This document shows positions 31,132 to 40,362 of a stretch of DNA of 64,000 bases, in pieces. Position numbers and translations under genes: made by a program. The number at the start of each line of letters is the position of its first letter. The stretch's first letter is position 1. The notes beneath the pieces are model-generated. The model was not told the DNA's origin. It ran no database searches and saw nothing but the letters and a program-made list of their open reading frames with translations. Source of the stretch: Pontibacter mucosus (GTDB lineage: Bacteria > Bacteroidota > Bacteroidia > Cytophagales > Hymenobacteraceae); assembly GCF_003054055.1 (NCBI RefSeq), contig NZ_QBKI01000007.1, positions 186,001 through 250,000 on the forward strand, given 5' to 3'.

Positions 31132-34100
31132 CTATACATACTCTGGCTGACGCTTGCTCACCTCCGTTTCCTCCTCTACCTCCTCAACCACGTTGGCTTT
31201 GGACGATGAGAAGTATGAATAAACTGCCGGGATTACATACAGCGTAAGCCCGGTGGCCAGTATCAGACCACCTACCACGGCAATACCCATCGGAATACGG
31301 CTCTCGGCACCAGTACCCAGGGCCAGCGCAATAGGCAGGGTACCCAGAATGGTGGACAGCGACGTCATCAGGATAGGGCGGAAGCGCGACACGGCGGCAT
31401 CTGTGGCAGCCTCCAGCTTGGTCAGGCCTTCCTGCTTGCGCTGGTTGGCAAATTCTACCAGCAGGATACCGTTCTTCGTTACCAGGCCCACGAGCATGAT
31501 CATACCAATCTGGCTGAAGATATTCAGCGTCTGCCCATAGAACCACAAGCTGATCAGGGCGCCGGCAAGGGCCAGAGGCACGGTCAGCATGATGATGATA
31601 GGGTCGACAAAGCTCTCGAACTGAGCCGAAAGTGCCAGGTAAATCAGGCCTAACGCGAGCACGAAGGCAAAGAGCAAGCTGCCGGAGCTCTCCGAGAAAT
31701 CCCTGGACTGGCCGGTCAGGGTAGTCTGGAAGGTTTCGTCCAGCACCTCATCTGCGATGGCATCCATGGCCTCTATTCCATCGCCAATGGTTTTGCCCTT
31801 TGTCAGGGTGGCGCTAAAGGTGGCGGCTGCAAAACGGTTAAAGCGGTATACTTGCGGTGAGGCGCTTTCTTCCTTCAGCTCGATCAGGTTGTCCAGCTGG
31901 ATAAGCTCGCCGGTGTTGCTCTTTACGTACAGGCTGCGCAGGTCCAGCGGTTCGCTGCGGTTCTCGCGGGCAACCTGACCCAGGATCTGGTATTGCTTTC
32001 CGCCCTTTACAAAGTATCCGAAGCGAGTGCCGCTCAGGCCCAGCTGTATCGTCTGGGCAATGTCGCGTACGCTTACACCCAGGGTCTGGGCTTTCTCTCG
32101 GTCAATCTCCACCCGCAGCTCCGGCTTGTTAAACTTCAGGTTCACGTCCACGAAGTTGAAAGTAGGGTCTTGCTGGGCTTTCTCAAGGAAAGGCGGGATG
32201 ATTTCGCGCAGCTTCTCCATGTTCTGCGACTGCACCACGAACTGCACCGGCTGGCCGGCACCACGCCCGCCACCCAGACCCTTGTCGCCCGAAGCAAATG
32301 CCCTGGCTCCCGGAATCTGGTTTATCAGCGGAGGCAGGCTCTCCACAATCTCCTGCTGTGTCTGGTCACGCTCATCCGACGGCACCAGGCGCAGGCGGAT
32401 GAAGCCCGAGTTGGCGTTCCGCGTCATCGAGGTTATACTGGAGATACCCTCAATCGAATCGTTCACCAGGGCCGTCAGCTCGTTCATGTACTGGTCCATA
32501 AACTCGAATGAGGCACCCTCCGGACCCGTGGCGTTAATTCTAAGGCCGGCGCGGTCTTCCTCCGGCGTCAGCTCTGATTGCAGCGTAGACATTTGCCACC
32601 AGATAGTGCCGGCGGCCACAAGTATAAGTATAAACGCCACCCAGCGCACCCGCATAAAGGCTTCCAGGCTGCTGCGGTAGCCGTTGGTCAGGGCCAGGAA
32701 GAATGGCTCGGTCTTGCGGTAGAACCAGTTCGGCCTTTCGCGGTGCTTGAGGATGCGCGAGGACATCATCGGCGTAAGCGTGAGCGACACGAAGGACGAG
32801 ATAATCACCGAGCCTGCCACCACAATACCGAACTCCCGGAAAAGCCTACCAGTCGTGTCTTCGAGGAAGGCAACCGGCATAAAAACCGCCGCCAGGGCAA
32901 CCGTGGTGGAAATAATGGCAAAGTAAATTTCCCTGGCGCCGTTCTTGGCGGCCTGCAACGGTTTCTCTCCCTTCTCTATCCGGCTGTAGATGTTCTCCAG
33001 CATCACAATGGCGTCGTCCACTACCAGGCCGATGGCCAGCACGATACCCAGCAGGGTGAGCACGTTGATGGAGAAGTCCATTACATACATGATGAAGAAG
33101 GTGCCGACAAGGGACACCGGAATGGCTACTACCGGAATGAGCGTGGAGCGCCAGTCGCGCAGGAACAGGAAGATTACGACTACCACCAGGCCAAAGGCCA
33201 CGATGATGGTTTCCTGTACTTCGGAAATGGAGGCCCGCACGTACTGCGAGTTATCGAAGCCTATGGTTAGCTGCAGGTCTTCCGGGATGTCTTTTTTGAT
33301 GTGCTCGAGGCGCCTGTAAAACTCATCGGCGATCTCAATCTGGTTAGAGCCCGGCTGCGGCACCAGCACCACGCCAATCATCGGGATGCCGTTGTAGCGC
33401 AGTACGGTTTTCTCATTTTCAGGGGCCAGTTGGGCGTAGCCGATGTCGCGGAAGCGGACCAGGCGATCGGCATCCTGGCGCACGATCAGGTTGTTGAATT
33501 CCTCCGGCGTAGAGATACGGCCCATGGTTCTCACCGAGAGCTCGGTAGTGGCGCCTTCGATACTTCCCGAAGGCAGCTCCACGTTCTGGCGGGCCAGGGC
33601 AGTCTGCACTTCCAGCGGGGTTACACGCAGGGCCGCCAGTTTCTCCGGATCCATCCACAGGCGCATGGAGTAGCGTTTATCACCCCAGATCATGATCTCA
33701 CTCACACCAGGGATGGTCTGCAGCTGCTCCTTAAACACGTTCATACCTATATCCGAGAGCTCCAGCAGCGAGCGGCTCTCGCTCCGGATGCCCAGGAACA
33801 GGATCGGGTTGGCGTCGGCATCAGCCTTTGCCACGGTAGGAGGCTCGGCGTCCTCCGGCAGCCTGCGCTGTGCCCTGGCCACCCGGTCGCGCACGTCGTT
33901 CGCTGCCGTTTCCAGGTCCACATCCAGGTTAAACTCCACAGTAATATTACTGCTGCCCTCGCTGCTGGTGGAGGTAAGCGTCCGGATACCGGCAATACCG
34001 TTAATGGATTCCTCCAGCGGTTCTGTAATTTCCGACTCTATTGTCTCGGCGTTGGCGCCCACGTAGGTGGTCCGTACGTTAACGATGGGCGGGTCTACGC

Positions 34101-34218
34101 TGGGGTACTCCCGCACCCCCAGGTAAGTGATGCCGATAAAACCGAACACCATGATTGCGATGCTCATCACGATGGCCAGTACGGGGCGTTTTATACTTAT
34201 ATCTGATAAACTTGCCAT
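31132..34218 (-). CDS. RND efflux transporter permease (HAE1/AcrB-like)
   Basis: At 1028 aa this is a full-length proton-driven inner-membrane pump. The first helix segment IKRPVLAIVMSIAIMVFGFIG is followed by a large periplasmic loop. TM4 carries the proton-relay Asp pair in GLVVDDAIVMLENI, a second loop follows, and the C-terminal helices include VGLVTKNGILLVEFAN and GAESRIPMGIAVVGG. The hydrophobic/drug (HAE) branch is favoured over metal pumps because the two relay Asp residues are in the HAE arrangement. It lies 161 nt downstream of its adaptor. Substrate is unknown. Confidence 0.92.
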   Translation of the reverse strand: MASLSDISIKRPVLAIVMSIAIMVFGFIGITYLGVREYPSVDPPIVNVRTTYVGANAETIESEITEPLEESINGIAGIRTLTSTSSEGSSNITVEFNLDVDLETAANDVRDRVARAQRRLPEDAEPPTVAKADADANPILFLGIRSESRSLLELSDIGMNVFKEQLQTIPGVSEIMIWGDKRYSMRLWMDPEKLAALRVTPLEVQTALARQNVELPSGSIEGATTELSVRTMGRISTPEEFNNLIVRQDADRLVRFRDIGYAQLAPENEKTVLRYNGIPMIGVVLVPQPGSNQIEIADEFYRRLEHIKKDIPEDLQLTIGFDNSQYVRASISEVQETIIVAFGLVVVVIFLFLRDWRSTLIPVVAIPVSLVGTFFIMYVMDFSINVLTLLGIVLAIGLVVDDAIVMLENIYSRIEKGEKPLQAAKNGAREIYFAIISTTVALAAVFMPVAFLEDTTGRLFREFGIVVAGSVIISSFVSLTLTPMMSSRILKHRERPNWFYRKTEPFFLALTNGYRSSLEAFMRVRWVAFILILVAAGTIWWQMSTLQSELTPEEDRAGLRINATGPEGASFEFMDQYMNELTALVNDSIEGISSITSMTRNANSGFIRLRLVPSDERDQTQQEIVESLPPLINQIPGARAFASGDKGLGGGRGAGQPVQFVVQSQNMEKLREIIPPFLEKAQQDPTFNFVDVNLKFNKPELRVEIDREKAQTLGVSVRDIAQTIQLGLSGTRFGYFVKGGKQYQILGQVARENRSEPLDLRSLYVKSNTGELIQLDNLIELKEESASPQVYRFNRFAAATFSATLTKGKTIGDGIEAMDAIADEVLDETFQTTLTGQSRDFSESSGSLLFAFVLALGLIYLALSAQFESFVDPIIIMLTVPLALAGALISLWFYGQTLNIFSQIGMIMLVGLVTKNGILLVEFANQRKQEGLTKLEAATDAAVSRFRPILMTSLSTILGTLPIALALGTGAESRIPMGIAVVGGLILATGLTLYVIPAVYSYFSSSKANVVEEVEEETEVSKRQPEYV

Positions 34219-34379
34219 AAGCTTCTTCTATTTTCAGGGCCCAACATGCGGGAGGAGTACACGGGTGTGGTTCCAGCCTTTTTCCGGGCGCTATACTTCC
34301 TAACTAAGTATGCCAGTGGCTCTGGCGGTATTAACCTTAAACGTTCCAGCCTGATTTTCAGGCATAGCCGCTTTGCAAA

Positions 34380-35510
34380 TTATTCAGCCTCAGGTGCCTG
34401 GGCCGGCTGTTCGCCTGCCTGCGTCTGGGTGTCAGAAGTTTGTACCCGGCGGATGTTCAGGTTAGAGCCGTCGCGTACCTGCAGGATACCCGAGCGGATG
34501 ATGGTGTCGCCGGGGGCCACGCCTTCCATAATCTGGATCAAGGTTTCGGAGCGCTGGCCAATCTTCACCATTTGCGGCACGGCCTTCCCGTTTCGGGACA
34601 GGTAAATCTTATGGCCTGTGGCTTCCGGTATGATGGCTTCCGTTGGGATAAGGATGGCGTCGTCCGAGTCGCTGAGGGCAAGGCTCACACTCACGAAGGC
34701 GCCTGGCTTCACTTCCTCGTTCTTGTTGTCAAACAGGGCACGAACCTGCAGGGTGCGGGTGGTGGGGTCAATGCCTGGCTCCACGGCATACACAGCGGCC
34801 TGGTATACTTTCGGAAGGCCTTCCACCGTGAAGCTGATCTGGTCGCCGGTTTTTACCTGCTGGCTGTAGCGGCCAGGTATGGCAAAATCTATCTTTACGG
34901 GGCTAATGTCCACGATGCGGGCAATAGGCGTGGTAGCCGACACGTAGCTGCCCTCGCTTACCTGGCGCAGGCCAATCACGCCATCAAAGGGGGCACGTAC
35001 GTAGGCTTTGGCCAGCGTGGCCTTCAGCGCCTGGATGTCGGCTGTGGCGGTAGCCAGTTGGTTGCTTACCTGGTCATACTCCTGGGCGCTGATATACTCT
35101 TTCTCCAGCAGGGTGCGCTGGCGTTCCTCCATCTCGCGGTACAGCTTTTGGTTGGCCTCCAGCTTCTGCAGCTGCGCGCGCAGTTCGGCATCGTTTACCG
35201 TTAGCAGCAGCTGGCCTTTGCTCACCTTGCTGCCTTCCTTAAAGTTGATTCCGGTTATGCGGCCGGCAATCTCGCTTCGCAGCTCCACATCCTCGTTCGG
35301 CAGCACGGTACCCGTGGTGGTGATCCGGTTCTGGAAAGCCCCCGGGGAGACCACGTATACGTCAACGGTTACGCGCTGGGCCATAGGTCCGCCGCCACCA
35401 CGGCCTGCCTGCCGCTGCGGCTCCTGCTCTGCCGAAATCTGCCTGTAAACAAAATAGCCAACTGCCGAAACAGCTACTAAGATCAGGATGGTTTTTAATG
35501 TTTTGTTCAT
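34380..35510 (-). CDS. Efflux RND transporter periplasmic adaptor
   Basis: This 376-aa membrane-fusion protein has an N-terminal anchor (TILILVAVSAVGYFVY), a barrel-sandwich hybrid domain split by a helical hairpin (about 100-170), a beta-barrel and a membrane-proximal domain. Conserved segments are EDVELRSEIAGRITGINFKEGSKV and AYVRAPFDGVIGLRQVSEG. It is the first gene of the efflux operon. The 189-nt divergent gap to the alkyltransferase-like gene should hold promoters for both; no regulator gene is adjacent. The tail is acidic and Gln/Ala-rich. Confidence 0.92.
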   Translation of the reverse strand: MNKTLKTILILVAVSAVGYFVYRQISAEQEPQRQAGRGGGGPMAQRVTVDVYVVSPGAFQNRITTTGTVLPNEDVELRSEIAGRITGINFKEGSKVSKGQLLLTVNDAELRAQLQKLEANQKLYREMEERQRTLLEKEYISAQEYDQVSNQLATATADIQALKATLAKAYVRAPFDGVIGLRQVSEGSYVSATTPIARIVDISPVKIDFAIPGRYSQQVKTGDQISFTVEGLPKVYQAAVYAVEPGIDPTTRTLQVRALFDNKNEEVKPGAFVSVSLALSDSDDAILIPTEAIIPEATGHKIYLSRNGKAVPQMVKIGQRSETLIQIMEGVAPGDTIIRSGILQVRDGSNLNIRRVQTSDTQTQAGEQPAQAPEAE

Positions 35511-35699
35511 GTGCGCTATTACACAGTTTTGTTAGGTGAACGTCTATAAGTTTTAATGTCGGGGCAATGAGGTAAGTTGTAGTTTTAAAGATAAGGCCAA
35601 ATTGTGCAAGTATGAAAGTTGCCGTATCTTAAACTCTGCAAACTGTCTCATTTAAAAGACAGAAACCAGTAGAGAAGGTTTAAAACGAAAGTTGAGAAA

Positions 35700-36041
35700 A
35701 TGTCAAAAAAAGACAGCAAAGAGAATTTCTTTCAGAACGTGTATGAGGTGGTGCAACTTATACCCCGCGGCAGGGTTACCTCTTACGGAGCCATTGCCAG
35801 TTACCTGGGCGCAAAAGGCTCTGCCCGGATGGTGGGCTGGGCACTTATCGCCTCTCACCCCATGACCAAAATTCCGGCGCACCGGGTAGTAAACCGGGTG
35901 GGCATGCTGACGGGCAAGCAGCACTTCGACCATCCCGGGGCCATGCAGGAGCGGCTGGAGCAGGAGGGGGTGCGCGTGGAGAACGACCAGGTGGCGGATT
36001 TTGAGAAGCTGTTCTGGGATCCCTCCAAAGAGTTGCTCTGA
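35700..36041 (+). CDS. Alkyltransferase-like protein (MGMT fold, no catalytic Cys)
   Basis: This 113-aa protein has the C-terminal MGMT DNA-binding fold: FFQNVYEVVQLIPRGRVTSYGAIASYLG is the helix-turn-helix region with its Arg finger-type segment. The usual PCHR active site reads PAHR (Ala60-His61-Arg62), so it cannot accept an alkyl group. Such ATL proteins bind alkylated guanine and hand it to nucleotide excision repair. It is short and lacks the MGMT N-terminal domain, as is normal for ATLs. It is followed by a DUF1275 gene 58 nt downstream. Confidence 0.9.
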   Translation: MSKKDSKENFFQNVYEVVQLIPRGRVTSYGAIASYLGAKGSARMVGWALIASHPMTKIPAHRVVNRVGMLTGKQHFDHPGAMQERLEQEGVRVENDQVADFEKLFWDPSKELL

Positions 36042-36099
36042 TCGGGTGCCCCTAACCCCGTAATTTTATACTTTGCGCCTTCTAAAGCCTTAACCACCT

Positions 36100-36825
36100 A
36101 TGTTCCGTCACAGAGGGAAGAACCGTACCCTGAAGCACAACCTGAAACTGGCCTCGCTGCTCTCCGGCGTGGCGGGCATTGTAAATGTGACAGGGGTGTT
36201 TGCCTTGAAGCAGCTGACGACCAACGTAACGGGCCATTTTGCTTTTTTTGCCGATGAGGTGGGTCGCCGCAATTTTGAGACCGCCTGGGGCTACCTGCTG
36301 TTTATACTTGCCTTCCTGTTTGGCGCCATCGTGTCGGCCGGGCTGCTGGAGGCCATGCTGCGGCGCAACAAACGGCTGGTGTTCCTGCCGCCCGTAGGAT
36401 TGGAGATACTGGTGCTGGTGGGGGTGGGGCTGCTAGACCTGGAGTTTATCATGCAGCACCGCATCTGGGTGGCCTGCTGCCTGCTGTTTGCCATGGGCCT
36501 GCAAAACGCCCTGGTGACCCGTGTCTCGAACGCCGTGGTGCGCACCACCCACCTGACCGGGCTATTCACGGATCTGGGGATCGAGATTGCCCAGCTATAC
36601 TTTTACCGCAAAGAGGAACAGCAGAAAAAGCTCAAGGACTCTATGAAGCTGCGCCTCACCATTATCAGCTTTTTCTTTCTGGGATGTATTGTGGGCGGCT
36701 CTTTATACTCAGCCTTTGTCATGAAAACCCTGCTGCTGGCCGCAGCCATACTTACCACGGCGCTGGTTTACGACAGCGCCAAGTATAGAATGATGAAGCT
36801 GAAGCGGAAGTTTGTGAGGTCGTAA
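36100..36825 (+). CDS. DUF1275 (YoaK-like) membrane protein
   Basis: This 241-aa protein has about six transmembrane segments. Family hallmarks are LASLLSGVAGIVNVTGVFAL, TTNVTGHFAFFADEV and FAMGLQNALVTRVSNAVVRTTHLTGLFTDLGIEI. The family is widespread but functionally unknown; transport has been proposed. It ends 22 nt before a very stable hairpin and converges with the next gene. Confidence 0.85.
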   Translation: MFRHRGKNRTLKHNLKLASLLSGVAGIVNVTGVFALKQLTTNVTGHFAFFADEVGRRNFETAWGYLLFILAFLFGAIVSAGLLEAMLRRNKRLVFLPPVGLEILVLVGVGLLDLEFIMQHRIWVACCLLFAMGLQNALVTRVSNAVVRTTHLTGLFTDLGIEIAQLYFYRKEEQQKKLKDSMKLRLTIISFFFLGCIVGGSLYSAFVMKTLLLAAAILTTALVYDSAKYRMMKLKRKFVRS

Positions 36826-36846
36826 CTTGAGTTTGTAAGAAGAAAG

Positions 36847-36908
36847 GCAGCCAGCCCGGGAGCGCCCTGCCGGGTACAGTAGCGGCAGGGCGCTCCCGGG
36901 CTGGCTGC
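36847..36908. terminator. Very long GC-rich hairpin between convergent genes
   Basis: A perfect 26-bp stem (36847-36872 with 36883-36908) has a 10-nt loop and is almost entirely G+C. It lies between the stops of the DUF1275 gene (+) and the DUF1579-like gene (-), so it can end both transcripts, although no T-run follows on either side. Confidence 0.75.
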
Positions 36909-36910
36909 TG

Positions 36911-37486
36911 TCAGTGGAGTGCGGTGTGCCTGGGCACGTAGTATACTTTCGAGTGAATCAGGTAATTCCCCTCTTCATCCAGGGAGCGCGCCATTTTGAG
37001 CAGGGTGTCCTGTGGCAGAAACATATACACATACTCTATACTGGTGGGGTCTCCCTTCTTCAGCCCGTCAGGGTGCCTTAGGGTGATGGCATTATACTCA
37101 GGGTTCCACTCACCCACCAGCAGCGAAGTGTTGCTATCCTCCCCATTTGCCTGGATTAGCTCAAAACGGCCTTTGGCAAGGGAGTAACCCAGGAAACACT
37201 CCTGTCGCTGCATGCTGCCGTCGGGTAGTTTCACGTCAGTTTGTACTAGCAGGTAGCTGCCCTGGCGGGCACGGCTGATGTTAGCCTCGCCCGTGGTTTG
37301 ATGGAACATTTTGCTGTGAGGCTGCCAGGAGTAGTGGCTCACCAGCCAGTTACCGGATAAACGGCGGAGCAGTTCATGCGCCTGCCTGGAGCTTAGCTGC
37401 TCCGCCTCGGTTTCCTGTGCCTGGGCGCCAGGCGCGGTCACTACCAGCAATGCCATTGCCAGCAGGGTAAAGATTGCTTTTTTCAT
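36911..37486 (-). CDS. Secreted hypothetical protein, DUF1579-like
   Basis: This 191-aa protein has a clear signal peptide (MKKAIFTLLAMALLVVTAPG, cleavage near AQA-Q). The mature part resembles DUF1579-type lipocalin-like proteins: LSGNWLVSHYSWQP, followed by alternating strands with QRQECFLGYS and GEWNPEYNAITLRHP. No catalytic motif is seen. It appears monocistronic. Confidence 0.65.
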   Translation of the reverse strand: MKKAIFTLLAMALLVVTAPGAQAQETEAEQLSSRQAHELLRRLSGNWLVSHYSWQPHSKMFHQTTGEANISRARQGSYLLVQTDVKLPDGSMQRQECFLGYSLAKGRFELIQANGEDSNTSLLVGEWNPEYNAITLRHPDGLKKGDPTSIEYVYMFLPQDTLLKMARSLDEEGNYLIHSKVYYVPRHTALH

Positions 37487-37810
37487 AGTCTTATTTTATT
37501 TGGTGTCGGGTTTGGTAGCTACTCTGGTTGGGTGCAAGTGCTTGAGTAGTAGTATAAAGATAAGAAAGAAGGAGGGAAGGTTGCCTGTGTTCTAGACAGA
37601 CAGGCGCAAGATCTATACTTATGCTTTGATTCCTTGTGTCGGTACAGAAACTGCGGGTAAAAGTACCGATGAACTGAGTGAGGAACAGGATAAAATGGGG
37701 AAGTTCCTGGAATTTAATTTTTTTAACCTGTTCAGGAGTATAGCCTTACATGACGCCCCCGCTTGCAAACTCCCCCTTTAAAAGCGAAATTGGCGCGAAA
37801 TCAATACCGG
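37487..37810. other. 324-bp intergenic region
   Basis: This is the divergent gap between the DUF1579-like gene (-) and rlmH (+). It is AT-rich with a few AAGTATA-like words; I see no gene, hairpin terminator or convincing promoter pair. Confidence 0.5.
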
Positions 37811-38284
37811 ATGAAGATAAAACTAATCGTTATCGGCAAAACCGATGAGGCGTTTCTGGACGAGGGGATTGAGAAGTACCTCAAACGACTGAAGCATTAC
37901 CACTCGGTGGAGTTCATCGTGATACCAGACCTGAAGCAGGCCGGCAAGTATACAGCAGATAAATTGAAGGAAGCGGAGGGCAAGCTTATACTTGGCAAAG
38001 TGCAGGAAGGCGACCACCTCATCCTGCTCGACGAGAAAGGCAAGAGCTTCACCTCCACGGAGTTTGCCGCTTTTCTGCAGAAAAAGCTCAATGCCGTTAC
38101 CACCAACCTGGTGTTTGCCGTGGGCGGGGCCTTTGGCTTCTCGCCGGAAGTATACGCGCGGGCCAACGACAAGATCTCGCTTTCCAAAATGACGTTCACT
38201 CACCAGATGGTGCGCCTCTTCTTCTTCGAGCAGCTCTACCGCGGTTTTACCATTCTGCGTGGCGAGAAATATCACAACGACTGA
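37811..38284 (+). CDS. rlmH: 23S rRNA (pseudouridine1915-N3)-methyltransferase RlmH
   Basis: This 157-aa SPOUT methyltransferase acts on pseudouridine 1915 in helix 69 of 23S rRNA. The start at 37811 (MKIKLIVIGKTDE) is the family N-terminus; an upstream in-frame start at 37763 adds 16 unlike residues. The trefoil-knot and AdoMet motifs LILLDEKGKSFTSTEFA, VFAVGGAFGFSPEVYARA and LSKMTFTHQMVRLFFFEQLYRG are complete, and RGEKYHND ends the protein as expected. Confidence 0.95.
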   Translation: MKIKLIVIGKTDEAFLDEGIEKYLKRLKHYHSVEFIVIPDLKQAGKYTADKLKEAEGKLILGKVQEGDHLILLDEKGKSFTSTEFAAFLQKKLNAVTTNLVFAVGGAFGFSPEVYARANDKISLSKMTFTHQMVRLFFFEQLYRGFTILRGEKYHND

Positions 38285-38289
38285 AAAAC

Positions 38290-38829
38290 TTACTTGAAGC
38301 CATAGCCAACCGACAAACCAAACCAGGCAGGGGAGAAGCCGGCGCTGTTAAAGGCGGGAGTCCAGTCAAAGCGGAACACGAGGCCATTGTTGAGCGGCTG
38401 GTAGCGATAGCCCATGTTGATGAATCCGGTGGCGCCCCAGCCATCCACCTGCGTTACGCCCGGGTTATTCGTTTTCTGAACCGCCATGCTTGCGTATACA
38501 GGCGTTAGGCCGATGCCTGCCTCAAAGGCACTCCGGCGCTGGCCTGCCAGGTAATTTAAAGTAAGCGGGAAAGTGACAAGGCTGCTGGTAGTGGAGGTGC
38601 CATCCGAATCTGCGGTGCCCAGTGCCAGACCTCCCACACCCGCGCGGAAGCCAAACCCGTCTTGCCTGCCTTTGGTGAGGCGCATGTCATAGTTGGCGGT
38701 AACACCAAGCCCATTGCCAAGGACCTCAACAAATATGGCTTTGTTATACTTGGCAGCAGCCTCCGATTGTGCCTTGGCACAGGTGGCAATGGCTAAAATT
38801 AAGAAGCAGGTTAAGTTTATTTTTCGCAT
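38290..38829 (-). CDS. Secreted outer-membrane beta-barrel-like protein
   Basis: This 179-aa protein has a signal peptide (ILAIATCAKAQS) and short alternating strands with aromatic ends, finishing in GLSVGYGFK, typical of small outer-membrane barrels. Glycine-rich turns such as GFGFRAGVGGLALG support this. No specific family is recognised. It converges with rlmH, with only 5 nt between their stops. Confidence 0.6.
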   Translation of the reverse strand: MRKINLTCFLILAIATCAKAQSEAAAKYNKAIFVEVLGNGLGVTANYDMRLTKGRQDGFGFRAGVGGLALGTADSDGTSTTSSLVTFPLTLNYLAGQRRSAFEAGIGLTPVYASMAVQKTNNPGVTQVDGWGATGFINMGYRYQPLNNGLVFRFDWTPAFNSAGFSPAWFGLSVGYGFK

Positions 38830-39085
38830 CGTAGAGGTATGTAGGGGAATGGGGTATAATGTATAAATTTAATTATAAATATTAAAATATTTAAAGAGAG
38901 GTTTTTTTGAGTCACCGCAAAGCGCAGGATGATACTTTACCGTGCGGATTTGTTGCGTGTGGCACTTTTTCCCGGGAAAGCTGTTAGTAAGCTAAAGCTA
39001 GCCGTTTAAGCCGCTAGTGTGGGCGCACGTCTAAAAGTAAGGAAGGGCGTATAAGGCCTTGCACCAGAAAATATACCTTTGTAGT

Positions 39086-40195
39086 ATGGAGATGAAGTTG
39101 AGTACGGCCAACACCCTGGAGAGCAACGTGGCTACCTGGAGCCTGCCAGAGGTTGGGAATGTGACACAAAACCGGATGCTGCTGCACCTGTTCTTCTGGG
39201 CGGTGTATGTGGTGTTCTTCGGCCTGCTGTATGGCAGCTATATCGATGACTACTATAACGCCTTTATGGTGGAGTTGGTGGAGCTGCCGTTTAAGATGGC
39301 CCTGGTATACTTTAACATGTACTACCTGATGCCGCGCTACCTGCTGCAGAAGCGCTACCTGGAGTTCTTTGTGTACCTGCTGCTGCTGATGGGGGCCATT
39401 GCCGGGCTGATGCAGTTTGTGCTGCTGCCTTTCCTGATCCACCCTATTTTCTGCCCTACCACCTGCACCGAGGACAGCCTGACGTTTTACCGTTTCATCA
39501 AGAACATCGTCAACATCAACTACGTGGTGACCATCACCGCCGTAATTGCGCTGCTCAAATACTGGTACAGTCACCAGCGGGCCGCCCGCGACCTGACGCA
39601 GGATAAGCTGGAGGCCGAGCTCAAGTTCCTGAAGGGGCAGATCCACCCGCACTTCCTGTTCAACACGCTCAACAGCCTGTACTCGCTTACGCTCAAGAAA
39701 TCGGACAATGCGCCGGAGGTGGTGCTAAAGCTTTCGGGCCTGATGGATTACATGCTGCACGATGCCAACGCCCCTATGGTGCCCCTGGACAAGGAACTGG
39801 CCTATATTCAGAACTACATTGCCCTGGAAGAGGTGCGCTACGGCGACAGGGTGGATGTGCAGTTCTCGGCCACCGGAAGTATAGCCGGCAAGCAGATTGC
39901 GCCTATGCTGCTGCTGCCCTTCGTGGAGAACGCCTTTAAGCACGGGGTAAGCACCGAAACCAAGGATGCCTGGATCCGGATTGATGTGAAGGTGACGGAC
40001 GGCAAACTGGTGCTGCTGGTGGAGAACTGCAAATGCTCCAGCAAGGCCAGCAGCAGCTCCCGCGACATGGCCTCCGGTATTGGCCTTAAAAACCTGCAGC
40101 GCCGCCTGGAGCTGCTCTACGAAGGCCGCTACGAGCTGGAAGTAGAGGAGGAGCAGGACAGTTACGCCGCCAGGCTGGAGATCGATATCGAGTAA
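39086..40195 (+). CDS. Sensor histidine kinase, LytS/YehU type
   Basis: This 369-aa kinase has four transmembrane helices (about 35-155) followed by a His_kinase domain with the phospho-acceptor His in GQIHPHFLFNTLNSL. A HATPase_c domain follows with LLPFVENAFKHG and GIGLKNLQRRLELLY. The start at 39086 is preferred over 39059 because TACCTTTG, a possible Bacteroidota -7 box, covers 39074-39081. It is followed by its LytTR regulator 167 nt downstream. The stimulus is unknown. Confidence 0.9.
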   Translation: MEMKLSTANTLESNVATWSLPEVGNVTQNRMLLHLFFWAVYVVFFGLLYGSYIDDYYNAFMVELVELPFKMALVYFNMYYLMPRYLLQKRYLEFFVYLLLLMGAIAGLMQFVLLPFLIHPIFCPTTCTEDSLTFYRFIKNIVNINYVVTITAVIALLKYWYSHQRAARDLTQDKLEAELKFLKGQIHPHFLFNTLNSLYSLTLKKSDNAPEVVLKLSGLMDYMLHDANAPMVPLDKELAYIQNYIALEEVRYGDRVDVQFSATGSIAGKQIAPMLLLPFVENAFKHGVSTETKDAWIRIDVKVTDGKLVLLVENCKCSSKASSSSRDMASGIGLKNLQRRLELLYEGRYELEVEEEQDSYAARLEIDIE

Positions 40196-40362
40196 GAATG
40201 ATACTTCCGCGGGGGGTAGACCAATTAAAGGTACCTTTGCCATATAGCTAACCCGGCATTACCGGTGAGGCATGAAGTATAAACCCACGCCAACGAGGGT
40301 GTTTATATTTTTAGACGTTACCCTTTGCCATACATTCCGTTATACTGAAACAAGTATAGACT

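Noticed and set aside
40232..40239. TACCTTTG as promoter for the LytTR gene
   Set aside because: The -7 box fits but no TTTG is found at the right distance upstream, and the start codon is over 120 nt away.
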